The notes: generated from the sequence alone by a model not told the origin. 64,000 nucleotides of DNA from Aplysia californica (GCF_000002075.1 NW_004797276.1:1923866-1987865); one strand, 5' to 3'; numbered from the stretch's first letter, positions 1-14,700 are shown. Made by a program: numbers and translations.

Positions 1-298
1 GGTATGTATTGTGTAAGGTATGGAGTGTATTTTGTTCTGTGGAACTTACGAACTTGCCCTACATGGTCATGAAAAAGGCGATTTCTCGGGGAACAGAGGT
101 ATCTTTCTTGATTTACTTTTTACTGCACAGAGACGCTAACACTGACAGGATACTGTTTGATCATCTGCAAAGCTCTACAGTTGCAAAATATACTTCCAAA
201 ATTATAATACAAACGAACTGTTTGACTGTATTTTCAAATATACCATGAAGAACTGAATTAAGACATACACTCTGCCAACTTTTCTTTCTATTCAGGCT

Positions 299-1048
299 AA
301 TGAAGCAACTGATGCTGGTCATTTGTCACAGTTTGTGATCAATTTGAGGCATATTAAGGATGGAAAACCGGTAGAGCAGTTTCTAATGTTATTCAAATCC
401 AAAGACAGAACTTGTCAGAGTTTGTTTCAACCCTAAAAGATGCTTTAGAACCATTCAGTGTCGAGAAGAAGCCTATCGCCAAACCTGTAATGGGGCAGCT
501 GTAATGAGCGGGAGAGTTTCTGGTTTACAGAATCAGATGCGCCAATTTTCCCTAACGCTGTCTTTGTTCATTGCTATGCTTATCAGCTGAATCTTGTGTT
601 AAAGCCCACTTGTTCTGGCATATATCAGACTCCTGGATATTTTTCGCCAACGCTGCACGCTTTTTAACATTTTTTGCCCACTCTACAAAACGCATTGACA
701 TTCTCATTCTCAGTTGCCTTTGTCACCGTAATATTCCATGGCCATCTGAAACAAGGTGGAATTTTAGTGTCGACTTAATTAGATTATTAGCATAGTCTTC
801 ACTTGGAAAGGAGAGATCCAGTTCTGTCTTCAAGAAATTCAGTCTGAGCACTGGGATGATAATACCACCTTCAAAGCGTGTGGTCCCTTGAATGTACCAA
901 AAAACGATACATTTCTATTCTTTTTGCACTTTTTTTTTACAGTGTTCACGCATGCATAGGATGCTCCAATACAGAAGTATAACACCCATAGTAGCCCAAC
1001 AAGCTCTAGACACATTTAAAGCAGCCATTGAGGAAATTGAAATAGTGT
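299..1048 (+). pseudogene. hAT-like / ZMYM1-type transposase remnant (DUF4371 region)
   Basis: A splice-acceptor-like AG at about 293-294 is followed by a reading frame starting ANEATDAGHLSQFV and continuing to HIKDGKPVEQFL. This resembles the DUF4371/hAT segment of zinc-finger MYM-type 1-like and domesticated hAT transposases. Further on, in other frames, come the family words NGAAVMSGRVSGLQ (about 490-530), FVHCYAYQLNLVL (about 565-600), FFAHSTKR and SETRWNF (about 675-765). A tail ending near 1048 (QALDTFKAAIEEIE) is followed by GTAAGT. At least three frame changes and several stops separate these pieces, so it is not a working gene as it stands. It lies just outside the 5' border of the GALC duplication and has no counterpart upstream of copy B. 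The superfamily is recognised by eye; the exact family is uncertain. Confidence 0.65.
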
Positions 1049-1084
1049 AAGTATTCCACCAACAAGTTAGATCAAATACCCCAA

Positions 1085-1217
1085 CTAGCCTACTTACTAT
1101 CTCACCATTGTGATAAGTCTCGGCGGTCGAGTGCTTGCTATCTTCATTTTTGACCTTCTATGTACCACAGCTTGCTGCACACTTCCCAGTTTGAATGTTG
1201 TAAACCTTGAAGAGTTG

Positions 1218-1284
<67 letters not shown>

Positions 1285-1388
1285 TATAAGTCTCGACCGA
1301 AAACGTTGATGGGATTTGATGCGATCAGTATCAGGCCAGGAGACTGCAGTGTCACTGGCTAACAACAGACCTGGCAGTGATCCTCCAT
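1085..1388 (+). other. GALC-A non-coding first exon region and core promoter
   Basis: This stretch aligns with 31478-31750 upstream of copy B, and both end in the same splice donor (CCAT followed by GTAAGT, donor at 1389). The next acceptor is at 2166-2167, just before the exon carrying the start codon, so this is probably the 5' untranslated exon. The transcription start cannot be placed. A long TA repeat (about 1219-1280) sits inside it and is absent from copy B. Similarity to copy B stops at about 1080, so the E-box region upstream of copy B is missing here. Confidence 0.5.
1219..1280. repeat. (TA)n microsatellite
   Basis: A nearly pure TA run within the 5' region of copy A. The aligned position in copy B (about 31620) has no repeat. 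Confidence 0.95.
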
Positions 1389-1568
1389 GTAAGTTCTGAT
1401 GTAGTAATGTGAACGATTGTTCTAGTGTTGCAGCTTTATCATATTTATTGTCTGTTATTTTATCGGGATACTCTAGCGCATGCTAATTTTAATGCCAATT
1501 ATATGAGGGGTTCTTATTTCAAGATCTCTGAACTCGACTTTGACAATAAGAATTTAAATGCATTGATT

Positions 1569-1614
<46 letters not shown>
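1569..1614. repeat. (TA)n microsatellite in intron 1 of copy A
   Basis: A TA run in the intron between the 5' exon and the first coding exon of copy A. Confidence 0.95.
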
Positions 1615-1618
<4 letters not shown>

Positions 1619-2196
1619 TGTACTTGTATTTAGATTTCTGTTCTGGAGTCAAAACAGTCGCTCATGATCTCATCTATTCAGCTGTATTTTTGTCAGCATT
1701 TTGCAAAAACTAAGTAAGCATGATTTGGCCACTCGAGACTAGTCTTATCAATGTGCTTCTTGATTACATCACAAGTGAATAATTTATTACCTGTAATATC
1801 ATCTTAAATCTTGTTCATTTATCTTGCTTTTGGTGAAAAAAAAATACATTATCATTATCTTGAATAGAAGTTGAGATATACGGGAGGTGGTTTGCCTGGT
1901 TTTAGAGGTAGAATTAGCGAGAAAATGTCCACAAAGTCAGTGACTTCCAAAGCGGTTTTCTTGGAAACTACGTAACTTTAAACCTAAAGATGATGTTCAG
2001 ATGATGACAGATGCAATCCACACTACAGCGAGCCATGAACTGAACAGGGTTAAGAGGACATCATGCAATGGGTTGCTTTTGAATTGATAACACATACCCG
2101 AATCAGTTACATTTAAGTTGAAATGTTCCCAATGTTTATATCCTCTTTTTAATTTTTTTTTTAACAGAAAGGACTGGCTATATTCTCACCATAGCA

Positions 2197-5100
2197 ATGC
2201 ACTTCACAACCCTGGTTGCTGCGGTGTGTGCTACAGTCTGTGGAGCCTATTCACAGTCCATCGTGTTTGATGACACTCCTGGAATGGGGCGCCAGTTTGA
2301 TGGAATAGGGGGTCTAAGCGCAGGTGTACGTATTTGTATAGTCATCAATGCTAGTCTGGTAGACCTAATGGTTTTTAAGAGGAGAGGAGAAGTTATTTAT
2401 GTAGTCTATGTCTCAAATCTTCATCGCTATTATTATGTGTTTCTGTGGAAACACTGGGACAGCAATTTTTTGGGAAATTGTTGACTTAGACATGCTCTCT
2501 ATTACCCTTTCCCTGAGTCTTTTGTGTGAACAATGTCAAAATCATTTGGTGCCTAATCTATTTTATTTGCTAGTTTTGTTTATTGGCTATTGACGCAATC
2601 ACGAAAAGCTGAGATAATATGGTCATATCATTGCCTTTGAGATAAGACCAGCTAACCCACACAATGTTCCTTCTCTTGACAAATCGGTAGCAAATTATCA
2701 ATTTCATATGCTCAGTCAAAGTCTTGTCTGAATTTTTATTAGAAATACTTCTAAAATATTACAAATAAAGCCAAACAGCCTGCTGGTTGGCAGGTTGCTG
2801 CGTGATGAAACCAAACAAGTTTTTTGCTTCTCTTGTAAAATTTGCTCCTCTGGGGTTAGCCATTCTTATCATAAGGGCAACGATTTATATATTATTCAGA
2901 AAAAAAGTAAAGTTCCTTTTTTGATAATATATATCTTTTAGAAATATGTGCATCTAAGCTTTATTATATTAGTAAAGTGTCACGCATGTTTTATTTTGTG
3001 AGAATAAGCAACTACTTAATGATCAAGGGATTTTACTAACACTTGTGTCTCTCTTTTTTTTCTACTTTTTAGGCTTCATCTAAGCTACTTGTCAACTATC
3101 CACAAGAACAACGTGACCAGATTCTTGATTATCTATTCAAGGTATTTTTACTAGTGTTACTTCCTGCAGCTGTTGCTGAAGCAAAGAGATAAATAATAGT
3201 CAAATAGCATCCCTGTACTGTTACACAAGAAAGTCTTGAAGAAAGTAAGTCTCTAAGCCTGTAGGTTTGATAAACCTATTGCGAACAGATTGCATTGTCC
3301 AACCTTGTTTGCTTTTTCTCGTATTATTGTAGCTTTTTCTCATTGGAAAAATATCACTTATATGAATGTATTATCCGTTTTAATTGTATAATGATTTGGG
3401 TGGTCCAGCATTATTTCTTCCTTTATATCAGTGTACTGTTCATACAGATGAATATGATAGTTATTGTGCCTACTCACCATGAAATTAGCTTTGTTTCTTC
3501 ACCTCATTACTCTGATTCCTTTTCTTTTCTTTACTTTATGAATCCATCTGTTACTTTGTGCCTCTCCCAATAGAGTGCCAGACAGGCAGGATTCGAAACA
3601 TGCCTTTAACAGGAGATCTTACACAATAACTAATAACTTGCAAAAGACACACTCATATATATATATTATATATATTATTATATGCCTTCTATGAGTTTCA
3701 CCTTCTCAGGAGAATATATTGAGAGGTTAGTACTGTCCCAGAAACTCTGTTTTCAACACTGTATTTACATCTAAAAGTACATGATCTTGAAATCTACAGC
3801 CAAATTTTGGAGCTTCTCTTCACATTCTTAAAGTAGAAATTGGAGGAGATGTCCAGAGTACTGGTAAGCTCATCATAAATATCATCTTAGTTGTTTATCA
3901 TTCGGAAAAAAATATGATTTAAAAAATCATTCATGTACATGAATTTGTGTTAGACTGGCATGTGTAAAATATGTGGTCTTACTTTCATGCTCCAAAAACT
4001 ATTTCTTATGTAACTCACAAGTGCACCTTCAAACAATGTTAAATTCACATTTAGTGATCTTAATCTGCCCTCTGGATGTACTGTATATCTAATTCTGTTT
4101 TTAATCATGAACGCTTGTGTCCATGTTCTTCTGTCTCTGATATTTGTTTTACTGATGATTTTTTTTATTGACATGGGAAAAAAATGTTTATTTTTTTAAA
4201 ACAAGGTTTAGCATCTCTCATCCTTTAGTTTGTTCAGTGATTGTTCATCTTCTATCTTCTCATAATTCAGATCAAAATCAGTACAGAGACCATTATCTTT
4301 CTGTTATGACAATGATTGTTTTGACACATTTATTTTATGTTGCATGGTCAGATGGCACCGAGGCATCCCATATGCACAACAGTTGGGAGGAAAATTACCA
4401 GAGAGGCTATGAATGGTGGCTCATGAAAGAAGCCAAAAAGGTTTGTATATTTGATAATTAAAACAAAGCTCTCAAAATTGTTTTGAGTTTGAGTTAATTT
4501 GAAATAAAAAAGTAGATGAATGTTTACTTTACAGAAGCTGCTTTGATGTATGGCTGCAAGAATAAACATATTAAAGTCTCTGTCATTGTCAGCTATGTGC
4601 AATTTGAGCTGCTAAGCTTCTATTCCTTGATCTCTGGATCATGACAAAAATGCCAAGTGTCGAAAACATTTACGTGGTTCATGGACAGGAACTGTTGTAC
4701 CAAAGTTATATTTGTAGTACTTTTTAAATGTTTGCAAGTGTCTGAAAGTTTTGGTTTTTGAACATGTTTCATCAATGTTTCAGAGAAATCCCAACATTAA
4801 ACTCTATGGCTTACCTTGGGGTTTTCCGGGCTGGATTGGACAAGGTACCCAATCCCCGTATGTCAACATCAGTATGACAGCCGACTACATTGTCAGGTGG
4901 ATCAATGGTGCTAAAGTGTACCATAATTTAACCATTGATTACGTCGGGGTGAGTTTACTTTAATCACATTAGGTTTTGAGTACGCTGTATTGAATAACAT
5001 ACCTTGAGAACAAGTTAACGAGAGATACACCAGCTTCTAGCAGCATGAGGAAGTGGGTAATCTTAGTTTGATTATATATTTATTACAAAAAGGGAAATAT

Positions 5101-8100
5101 GTGGTAGTGTAACATTTTACCGAAGTGATTCACTTATGTACAGACGCTCTATTTGTATTATATTGGTCACTAACTATTATGGAAACATAGATTTCTTGCA
5201 ATAAATGATTGAAAAGACTGTCCGTAAATGGTGAAGTTTTGACTGCATATATTTGGGTTTTATGACTCTGGGTTTTTTTTTATGCCAGTGCTTGTTATCT
5301 GCACTGAAATGTTTTAGCATTTGTGGGCTTAATTGTATTATGTTTTGTTTTTTTCTTTTTCCTTCCAGATCTGGAACGAACGGACATATGATATCGGTTA
5401 CATAAAGGTAAATGATTAAGTTTTTATCCTTTGATAATTTGTGTTCAATTGTCTGTTTCATCCAAATAAGCTGAAGTAAGTGATTTCTATCCTTTGATGT
5501 AGTTGTCTTATAATTGATAAAAATGTAATAATATTTTCACCATTTGTAGTTGGAACTCACGAAGCAGTGCTTGGTGTATTTATCTGTTGTAATACTTTCT
5601 ACAGGCACTACGCGCGACCTTGGATTCACGAGGATTCCAAAACACACTTGTTATTGCTGCTGATGAAAAGTGGGAGATTGCAAGTGACATTCAGGCAGAT
5701 CCTGCACTGGCCAAAATAGTACATGCTATTGGGTATGTAGAATGCAAATAGGCATTTCCCTTGTACTCTTTGAAAGAGGCATGAAAGTGAAAAGAACGTC
5801 AAAGGTGTCTTTCTGTTACTCATCGTTCACAGAATTTATAATTACTTAAAATCTTTTTGTGTTTTGTCAAACTATCTTTCCTACTCCATTTTGTTTTTAC
5901 TATATAATATTTGTTTTATACCAGAGTGGCATTTATGATCCTCCATGCTACTTGTAAGTAATATAAGTGAGCTGCCTGTTAAAAGAATTAAACATTTTTC
6001 ATTGCTAGCCATTTTGAATTCAAAGTCATCTCTGTCATTATGAAAATTCTGCGTGGTTTCTTGACAGGTGTCACTACCCAGGCACTCTTTCTGATCCGGA
6101 TGCTGTAAACACAGGGAAACAATTGTGGGCCTCGGAAGATTATAGCTCTTTCAATGATGACGTTGGAGGAGGATGCTGGGCGCGGGTAACTGTTTTGTTC
6201 GTCATAGCTTAGATGTTTTCACGTGTTTTGTGTGTTGCTGTTTTCTTGGTGACGATAGAAAAGAGCATGATTCTTTAAATGGCAGGTACTGGCACTTGAT
6301 TGTGGTTGGAGGTTTGGAGGAGGGTACTATATGCACTCACGTGTACTGAACAAGTGGACTCACATCTGAGCATTGATTGTTTCACATGTCTCATGCTTTC
6401 TTATGATCAATGCAAATGTCTAGCCCCCTCCGGAAAGAAGTAAATAAAAGCAGTATAAAGACATACTGAATGTCTTCAACCCAGCATAACAATGGCAAAC
6501 AGGTTACATCAGACATTTTTTTGTATTTGTAAGTCGCACCTCATGTTTGTTACCAAATTGCGACGATCTCTAATCTTCTTTACCCTTGATTTCTGTTTCT
6601 TCCAACTAGACAGAATAATTTTTTGTTAAAGGATTTGTTATGCAGCTATGAAAGCTGACTTGTAATGTCCTTTAAGTTTTTTCCTTGTGCTGATAGAGCT
6701 GTTCAATCCTTTTCTTTTGAAACTTGAAAGTCAAGTTTCTATATGTATGCATAGTCAATGAAAGGGGAGGGGCTGATTTGTTTGTTGATAGCCTTACTAT
6801 TTTATTGCAACTTATTTTATTCCCGTACTTGATAAACAGCTATTCACGTATTTATCTAAGTGATATGCATCATTACTTTTTGCTCTTCAGCTCAGTTGTA
6901 GGCTGTTCCTGTCATTGTCGTTAAGTCTTGGGTACAAATAGTTATATAGCATCAGTTTTTTGCTATTTCTCTCTACAAGTGACAGATAATAGAATGAGAC
7001 TTTGAACCTGTGTCCTTACATTCCTATAGTCTGGGCAACACCAAAAGGACAACTTATCGACCTCATTACACAAAATGTAATATGCGGTTCCCATAGGGGG
7101 ATCAGGTCGAGTCAGGTCAGTTTGCTAGTCAGATTGAGGGCGCAAAGTGATTACCATGGCACAAGTCGAGTGTGCCCAACTCATCGCCTCAAAAACAAAA
7201 GCGTGTGTTCTCAGGTGACGATTCGGCCCGACCCGACTCGACCGGATCCCATCTGCAATGGGCTCCCGGTATAAGTGGCGAGTTGCTCTGATTTTTTGCA
7301 TGTGCCCCTAAAAATCTCGATTTTCGTGCCAATGCGTCAAACATAAAGATGTCTTTTTTATAATTATAATCATTAGTATTTAATTGCAGTCGGGGGGCGG
7401 GGGGTGTCTTTGATTAAAACAAGAAAGGTAGTTCAGCGTTAGTTGGTTTTTTTATTTTTTATTTATCTTATTTTCTTCTTTTGAATTGACTGTGTTTTGC
7501 AGCAAGACTGAGTAGTTGTCAGTCCAGTGGTTAGTATGGTGACAGTGTGTTTATTTAGATTGACTAATTGCAATATATATGCTATGTGGGAAATTTTTTG
7601 CATATCCTCACAGTCTTTTGCTGTCGCTTTTCTCATTAATCAGCGTGGTTAGATTAATTAATTTACAAACCCTAAAACTACTAAACTATTTCTACAAAGA
7701 AGGCGATCAAGGTCGTCTCTTTTATTCTATTTAAAAATTCAGAAAAAAAGACAAGACATGCATTAGAACTATCCAGGACTATGCTGCTCGGATGGATCCA
7801 AGAAGATGAAAATCCAGAAGAAAAATAACTAATACAAAGACGCATAACAATTCCAGTTATACTTCTTTCATATTCAGGTGGCTTGAAAATGTATGTGTAA
7901 AGGGGGGAGGCACCCTCTGCCTATGAACCTGCACTTGGGGATGGGCAGTGACATGCCCATTAGTGCTCTGCAAATTTCTGACTAACCCCTGCAACGACAC
8001 CCTGTATTGTTATGGTTTTAGAATGGTACTGTGCGTGCTATAAAAAGTGTGCGGAGTTGAGTATAATTAGACATCAATTAATAATGATCATAGACAATAT

Positions 8101-8666
8101 CTCTTTATATTTGTCGCATATGATCATAGACAATATCTCTTTATATTTGTCGCATATGCACAGGAATCAGGATTATTTAGGTCTTTTAAAATTCATAGGT
8201 GCATACAAAAAATTAGAGCAAATTGCAACTTAGGTTCTGTGTAATGAGGTCGATAAGTTGTCCATTTGGTGCTGCCCAGATTATAGTAGCTGCTTTTTAA
8301 AAAATTTATCAGTCATGCTCCTTCATGATAACTGGTTATATCATAAAGTGGCTGTCTTCTTGCACTACATATTTTGGAGTGAGATATACTGAATAAGCTG
8401 TTTGTCAATCATATTTTAAAAATATTTCTGAGTTTTGATTGACGCCTGTACTACTTAAATGTTGCTGTAAAAGAAAAGTAAGACAACGTTTTGCTTGATA
8501 AAATTCAATATCCATTGTCAGTCACCAGAGAAAGAAGAATAAAAAATGATATGATTCTTACCTTGCAAGCTTAAGAAGAATAAAGAATGATATGATTCTT
8601 ACCTTGCAAGCTTAAGTACTTCTAGAAGATGTGAATCAATTCTTGGCATCTGTAATAGATGTCTTT

Positions 8667-8730
<64 letters not shown>

Positions 8731-11700
8731 TTCAACGTTGAGAAGCTGTTATTGATCCAGCAACCTTGAGAATAAATAAAATGGATGGAATGGCAAAAAT
8801 TCACCCCTATCTGTCAAGGGGATGAATCTTGTGGGACGGATACTTTTTCTGTACCTTTTCATCCTGTTCAGTTACATGTATCTATTGTTTTTACTCTTTT
8901 ACATTATAGACTTCCAAAATTGGTGGCTTTCTTTTTTCTGTAAACATTCTATTGATAGGTGTCACACCCACCCCCCTCTCCTTCCACAAGGACCAGCAAA
9001 ATCAATAAATCCAGCAAAAATCTTTTGCTTTTCCCTGTGCCCTTTCATCTGCATGAAAACAGTATTGTGATCTCGATTTTCTTAAAGTCACCTTTATGAT
9101 TTTGACAATTGTAAAGTAGAAGTCAAAGGTAGAATACTTCTTTAGAAAAAGGAAAGTATGTTTGTTTTTATCAGCTGTTTGCAGAACATGCTGAAAAGTC
9201 TGAAAGTGGTATTGATGATGGTTTTACAGATCTATTTACATCTGTGCCTTTCCTCTTATACCCTGTGCAGACCTGGATCATCTGTTTCATGTTTACTCTC
9301 TTCATTATCGATTTCCTCGTGCCCTCAGCATTTACCGTAGACTCAAGCTGCATTCTATTAGCGTTATATTATGTATTTAGTTGATTTCCTGATTTTATTT
9401 AATGACATCGTGATTTTTATTCCTCAGATTCTAAATCAGAATTATGTCAATGGCTTGATGACAGCGTAAGTAATTTCTTTTTCCTGGTACAGTGGAACTT
9501 GGATTCAACGAAGTCGTCGGGCCTGGCCTTAAATTTTGTTGAATCTAAGTGTTCGTTATAGAAAATACGAGGTTTTGTGTAGATAATTACAGACATTGAG
9601 CAAGTAGTGCATAATGTCGACTTTCTACATAAAAAATATGTTGGTTTCAAATGAGAGGCATTTTCGTTTCTTGATATTTAAACAAATGCGAGAAAATTCC
9701 AGAAAAATACAACGAACTATACCAAACATACACCGTGCAAAAGGGTCGATTAGTTCAAATGCATGCCTGTGTGATCTATCGTCTACAGCATATTGTTTTC
9801 CGAGCAAGTTATGTTGCTGTGTAGAGCGTAGCATATGGCAGCATGTAATCCCACAGTCCAGCGCACAAGACATCACATAGATCTATGTCAAGACTAACTT
9901 ATCATTGTAATATTGATCAGCCAGGGAAAATAATAATGTAACGCGTTTGCATCTCTTCTGATGTTCCACGCCCTTACCACTTCTACTCCCTCACCCAGCT
10001 CACACACACATACACAGTCGCACGTCACATGTGTGCTTGTCTCTTGGCCGCCTGTCCGACCCCGACACATGCTAAGACATGTGTGCATGCTAACAACGTG
10101 TGTGTTGGTACGAAAGAAGGGCGCTGATTAGTCACATAAGGCAGTTCACCTTGCAAGAGACTTCGTTGAATCTGAGCTTGCTCATTGATGTGTTCTGTGA
10201 ATCCAAGTTATTTTTATTGAGTTTTATTAATTAAAAAAAACACACCAGGGGAATCCAACTCTTTTCGTTGAATCCTAATTTTCGTTGAATCCGAGTTCGT
10301 TATATGTGTACTGGAAGCAACTGAAATTGTAATTTTATTCTGTTTCTTTGGAAGTCATGACTCTGTATATTTGTCTTGTACTCTTCCTTCAGGCTTGGTT
10401 TTTATATGTGATTTGACATGTCCAATATCAGAACAGTCAGAGCCATTTCATAAAATAATTCATCTGTGGACAGCACCATTTCATGGAGCTTGATAGCCAG
10501 CTACTACGACAACTTGCCGTTCTATGGGGATGGTTTGATGACAGCTGTTGAACCATGGTCAGGCAACTATGTCGTGGAGACACCCATCTGGGTTTCAGGT
10601 GAGAAACCATTGGACAGTATCTGAATGGTCTATAAGATTTTTTACATGAATTCAGGAGATATATATTGATATGGATACAGATACAATGATTATTGTTTCC
10701 TTTCATTTTTTATTGCTAATTTCTTGGCAGCTTTCCTTTTATTCTGATCAATTATAAAGAATCTTTAGATAGATAATCTATCTTGATGTAGATGTAAATA
10801 TCAATGAAACTGTCCCAATGTCTATTTTTTAAAACATTAAATTGGACTTTGCATCCGGCTCATAAATGATTAGGTTCTCTTCTAGCGTTTTGTTCTGTGC
10901 TTTCAAGAAGTGTTTTTATTTTATTTACACGTGTACTCTGTGATATTTATGGATTTCTGTTTTGCTTTTCAGCCAAGCTACTGTTAATTACAAACAGGGA
11001 ATCGATATGAATAGTCATTCTATAATGAAAAATATGGAGAGTTTTATGTGTACTTCCTTTTCATTTAGTGAGGAACTTAAATAATAACTATCTTTGTTTA
11101 TAAATATCATTTTGCTGAAATATTCAATTGAACACAAAGTGTTTCTATTTGATTTACACCAGAATCTTTAGAGATGATTTTTTTTTCATTTTTGCAGCAC
11201 ATACAACCCAGTTTGCTTTTATTGGCTGGAACTATCTCAAGCATGACTCCGGAGTTGGGAAACTGCCAAAGGGAGGTTCTTACGTGGGTCTTGTCAATCC
11301 AACAGGGACAGAACTTACCATTGTCATTGAAACTATGGTAAATAACCTAGCTCATGTAAATTATATAGTTAGTTTCTTTATGCTGAGCTTAAGAGTGCTT
11401 ATATGTGTAAGCTTTGTCTTTGTTCTTGAGGTTTAAGATTTCATAACAATAGGAATTTGTTTGCAAACATAAAAGTTATTATTTTGTCCTGGATGTCAAT
11501 GAAAACAGCACTTGTCTTGGAAAATCTTAAACTTTCTCCTACACATGTGTAAGGTCATGGATTTGTGAACACTGAAACTACAGTCAAACCTGCCCTGACG
11601 GCCACCTCTATAGGACGGCCACCTGTACAAACGGCCACTTTCCATTTCCCCCCTTGCGTTTTTTCTCTATAATTTAACTGTGTAAAACGGGCACCTGTCC

Positions 11701-14700
11701 AACGCGGCCGCGGCCACCATATTTTAACACAAAACCCCTATTACACTAAGCAATAACACCTGTCTTAGACGCCACCTTAGTGACTCCGACCCATGTGTTT
11801 GTTTTAACATGGCACTCGGTCTTCCTCGTCTCATACATTTAGTTTTATTGTCACTCTTGCGCAAAATCAGCAACAAAATAAAAATAACAAACAAAATACA
11901 AACCAACAACAACAAAAACAAGAAATGCGGCTATTTTCGATTGAGACTTCAGAAGGGAATGGTTTGTTTTCTTCCTCTTGATCAGTCCTGCCTAAGATGG
12001 CCACCTGTCTTCTACGGCCACTTTTCTCCTCGACAATGGGTGGCCGTCTTACACAGGTTTGACTGTACTTTCCAGTAGAAGTATGAAGTATTACAAAGTA
12101 AAATGGAAAAATGACTCGAGACGTATTGTTCTAGTTCATTATTGTGTAATAGCAGCTTGGGTTTTTTTTCCCCCGAAAGTCTCAGAATCTGTTTCTGTGC
12201 TGTTTCAATTTATTCCTTTTTTTTTACAGAAAATGCATTTTCCTGTTAAATTTTTGTTCATTTTGCTATCTTATTTTTCACTTGATGACTTTAACTTTGC
12301 ATTATGCCTTTTTTCGGGATGATTGTTCTGGGTGTTTTTGCGCAACAATTTCCACTTTGTGTCTTTGCTTTTTCTTGTGTGAAAATCGTCTTCACTTAAT
12401 TCGTTTTTCAAATTTCCGGAAAACTGAATTCTTTAGCAACAATGTTAAAGGTAAAAATATTGTGATTTTTAAATAATTTATAATCGTTAAAATAGTCAAA
12501 ATATCATTGTAATAATTTTAGTATTAATAATAATCAATAATCATCGTAGTAATAATAATATAGTGACAATAAATAATTTACTTATAAAAATGATGTTTAT
12601 ATGAGTCGTAGTAGCAATGATATTGGTAATGCTTAAACTATGTCTGTTTTATGGAGCACCGTGATAATTTTATGTTAATGAGGTTTTTTAAAACTCATTT
12701 TTATTAAAGAGTATGTCAAGGGCTATCTTACTGTTCAAGGTTTTGCTGCTTGTTTGTCTTTGACAGACCCATAATCATTCACTGTGTGTTCGACCACCAC
12801 TGCCAGCCTACAACGTTGAACCCCAGGTTGTTACTGTTTCATTGGCAGGAAAATTCGTAAGTGTTTTTTAGAATAAGACATAGTATAAGTTGTGCTCACC
12901 TTGGAAAGTATGTTAGGGCAACCAACTATTGTTAAATTGTTTGCTTGGTATGTGAATAACAAACAGGGCATGGTGCCTCTTAATGTACTGATATATCGTC
13001 GTGATCATGATACGATCAGATCTACAAAACTTTCGATTTTGGTTTTTTTCACGAAATCTCTTCTACAAGACATGTTTCGACATATTAAGACATATTAAGC
13101 TAATTAAAAATGTGTATTCAAATAAGCAACCAAAAGTGGACTTATAAAATTCTATAACAATCAAATTTATAATTCTGCCGTCCTTTTAAAAAATCAGTTT
13201 TTATCCTTTTCCTGTAAAATTTACCTGATGTCACTTATTTGACATCACAACGGTGACAATATGTTGAATGAAGCAAGTACGTGCTTTTTGTGAAATAAGT
13301 ATGTTATAAAACTTTTGTTAATTCAGTACAAGTTTCGTTTTGTTGTGGTACCTTCCTTAGTTTTAGCAGCAAAGTTCTGAGATTTGAAAAGTTCTTGATA
13401 AGCCCATATGCAGTACAGACATGTTTCATGCTTTTTTTTATATTCATTACGGTGGTACATTTCTTTTCAGTAATGCAATTATTCTAATTTCCCCCCACAG
13501 TCCAGCATCACCGAAATGAATGTTTGGTACAGCAAACTCAGATTTGATGGTGCCAAGGACACCTTGTTTGAGAAAAGGGACCCAATTAAAGTAAGCGTTT
13601 TGTTCTTTGGAATATATGAGTGTGGTGAATGACAGAAGATGTTAATGGAGCAGTCATTGTAGATTTGTTGGAATTCTTTTCAGTGAGAAAGGGACATTGT
13701 TGTTGGATATTGTTCCAAAGTGCATGCATATTCATGCACATGTTTTAGGTAGATCTACACGTTTTCTTGCCATGTTTCAAAATGTCATCATACTTCTTTT
13801 TTTTTTTTTCTTTTAAGGTCATATATGTTTATTTGAGAATGCTTGCCAATACCTTCATTATGAAACAGAGTTGTTCATGAGCCGATTCATCGGTACAGAC
13901 TTTGATGTGTTTTTGTTAAGAAGACTGTACGCTTGTCTGACTGGTCAGGTCTACGTGTTTATGTCAAGCCAGGAGAGGAAACTGATCAATGCCAACATTA
14001 TATCTATCAGAATAGCACGAAGTTCAGTAAAAAAAATAATTTTACCTTTGATGCTGTAGATATGCCTCTTTTTATCATGCCATTGGGCATTCATCATCTC
14101 CTCAATGCTTTGTATACCTTCCCTCACAATGGCAGGTAATAGAAGTGGAAGGTTGTTATGTTTAACATCATGCTCCTTCCTCAGAAGAAATAAAAATTAA
14201 AGTGTTTGAAGAGTCCCATTCACATAATTTTATTATTTAAGACTAAAGAAACCACTCCCAACCATCCTGTGCTCAAAATTTTTATGTAGAGTATTTCAGG
14301 TGAGCGACACTGAGTAGAGGGAGAGAACCGCGCTACTTAAACTTAAACCTTAAAAAAACCAACTTATTTATTGTCAAAATATCAGGTCAGACACAGTCGA
14401 ACTGGCCCCAGTTTAGAAAAACTTCAATTGCCCCCAAACAAAGTCTACAAATCCTGAGGTGTGCCCCCTTCATGACTTTAATCATGGTAGTCATTTAGGA
14501 GTTGATCTGGCTTCAATATTAGTAGAAATTGACAAGACAGTTTGTCTCGGAGCTTTAGAAAAGTACGCTTATTATTTTTATTATTGCTCTGTATCCGACC
14601 TGCCTCATTACAAGACACCCAAATTTAACAAGACAAGTCTAACCTAACAATGGATACCTTGTATTTATCATCATTGTCATATTTTTTTCAGTTTGTCAAT

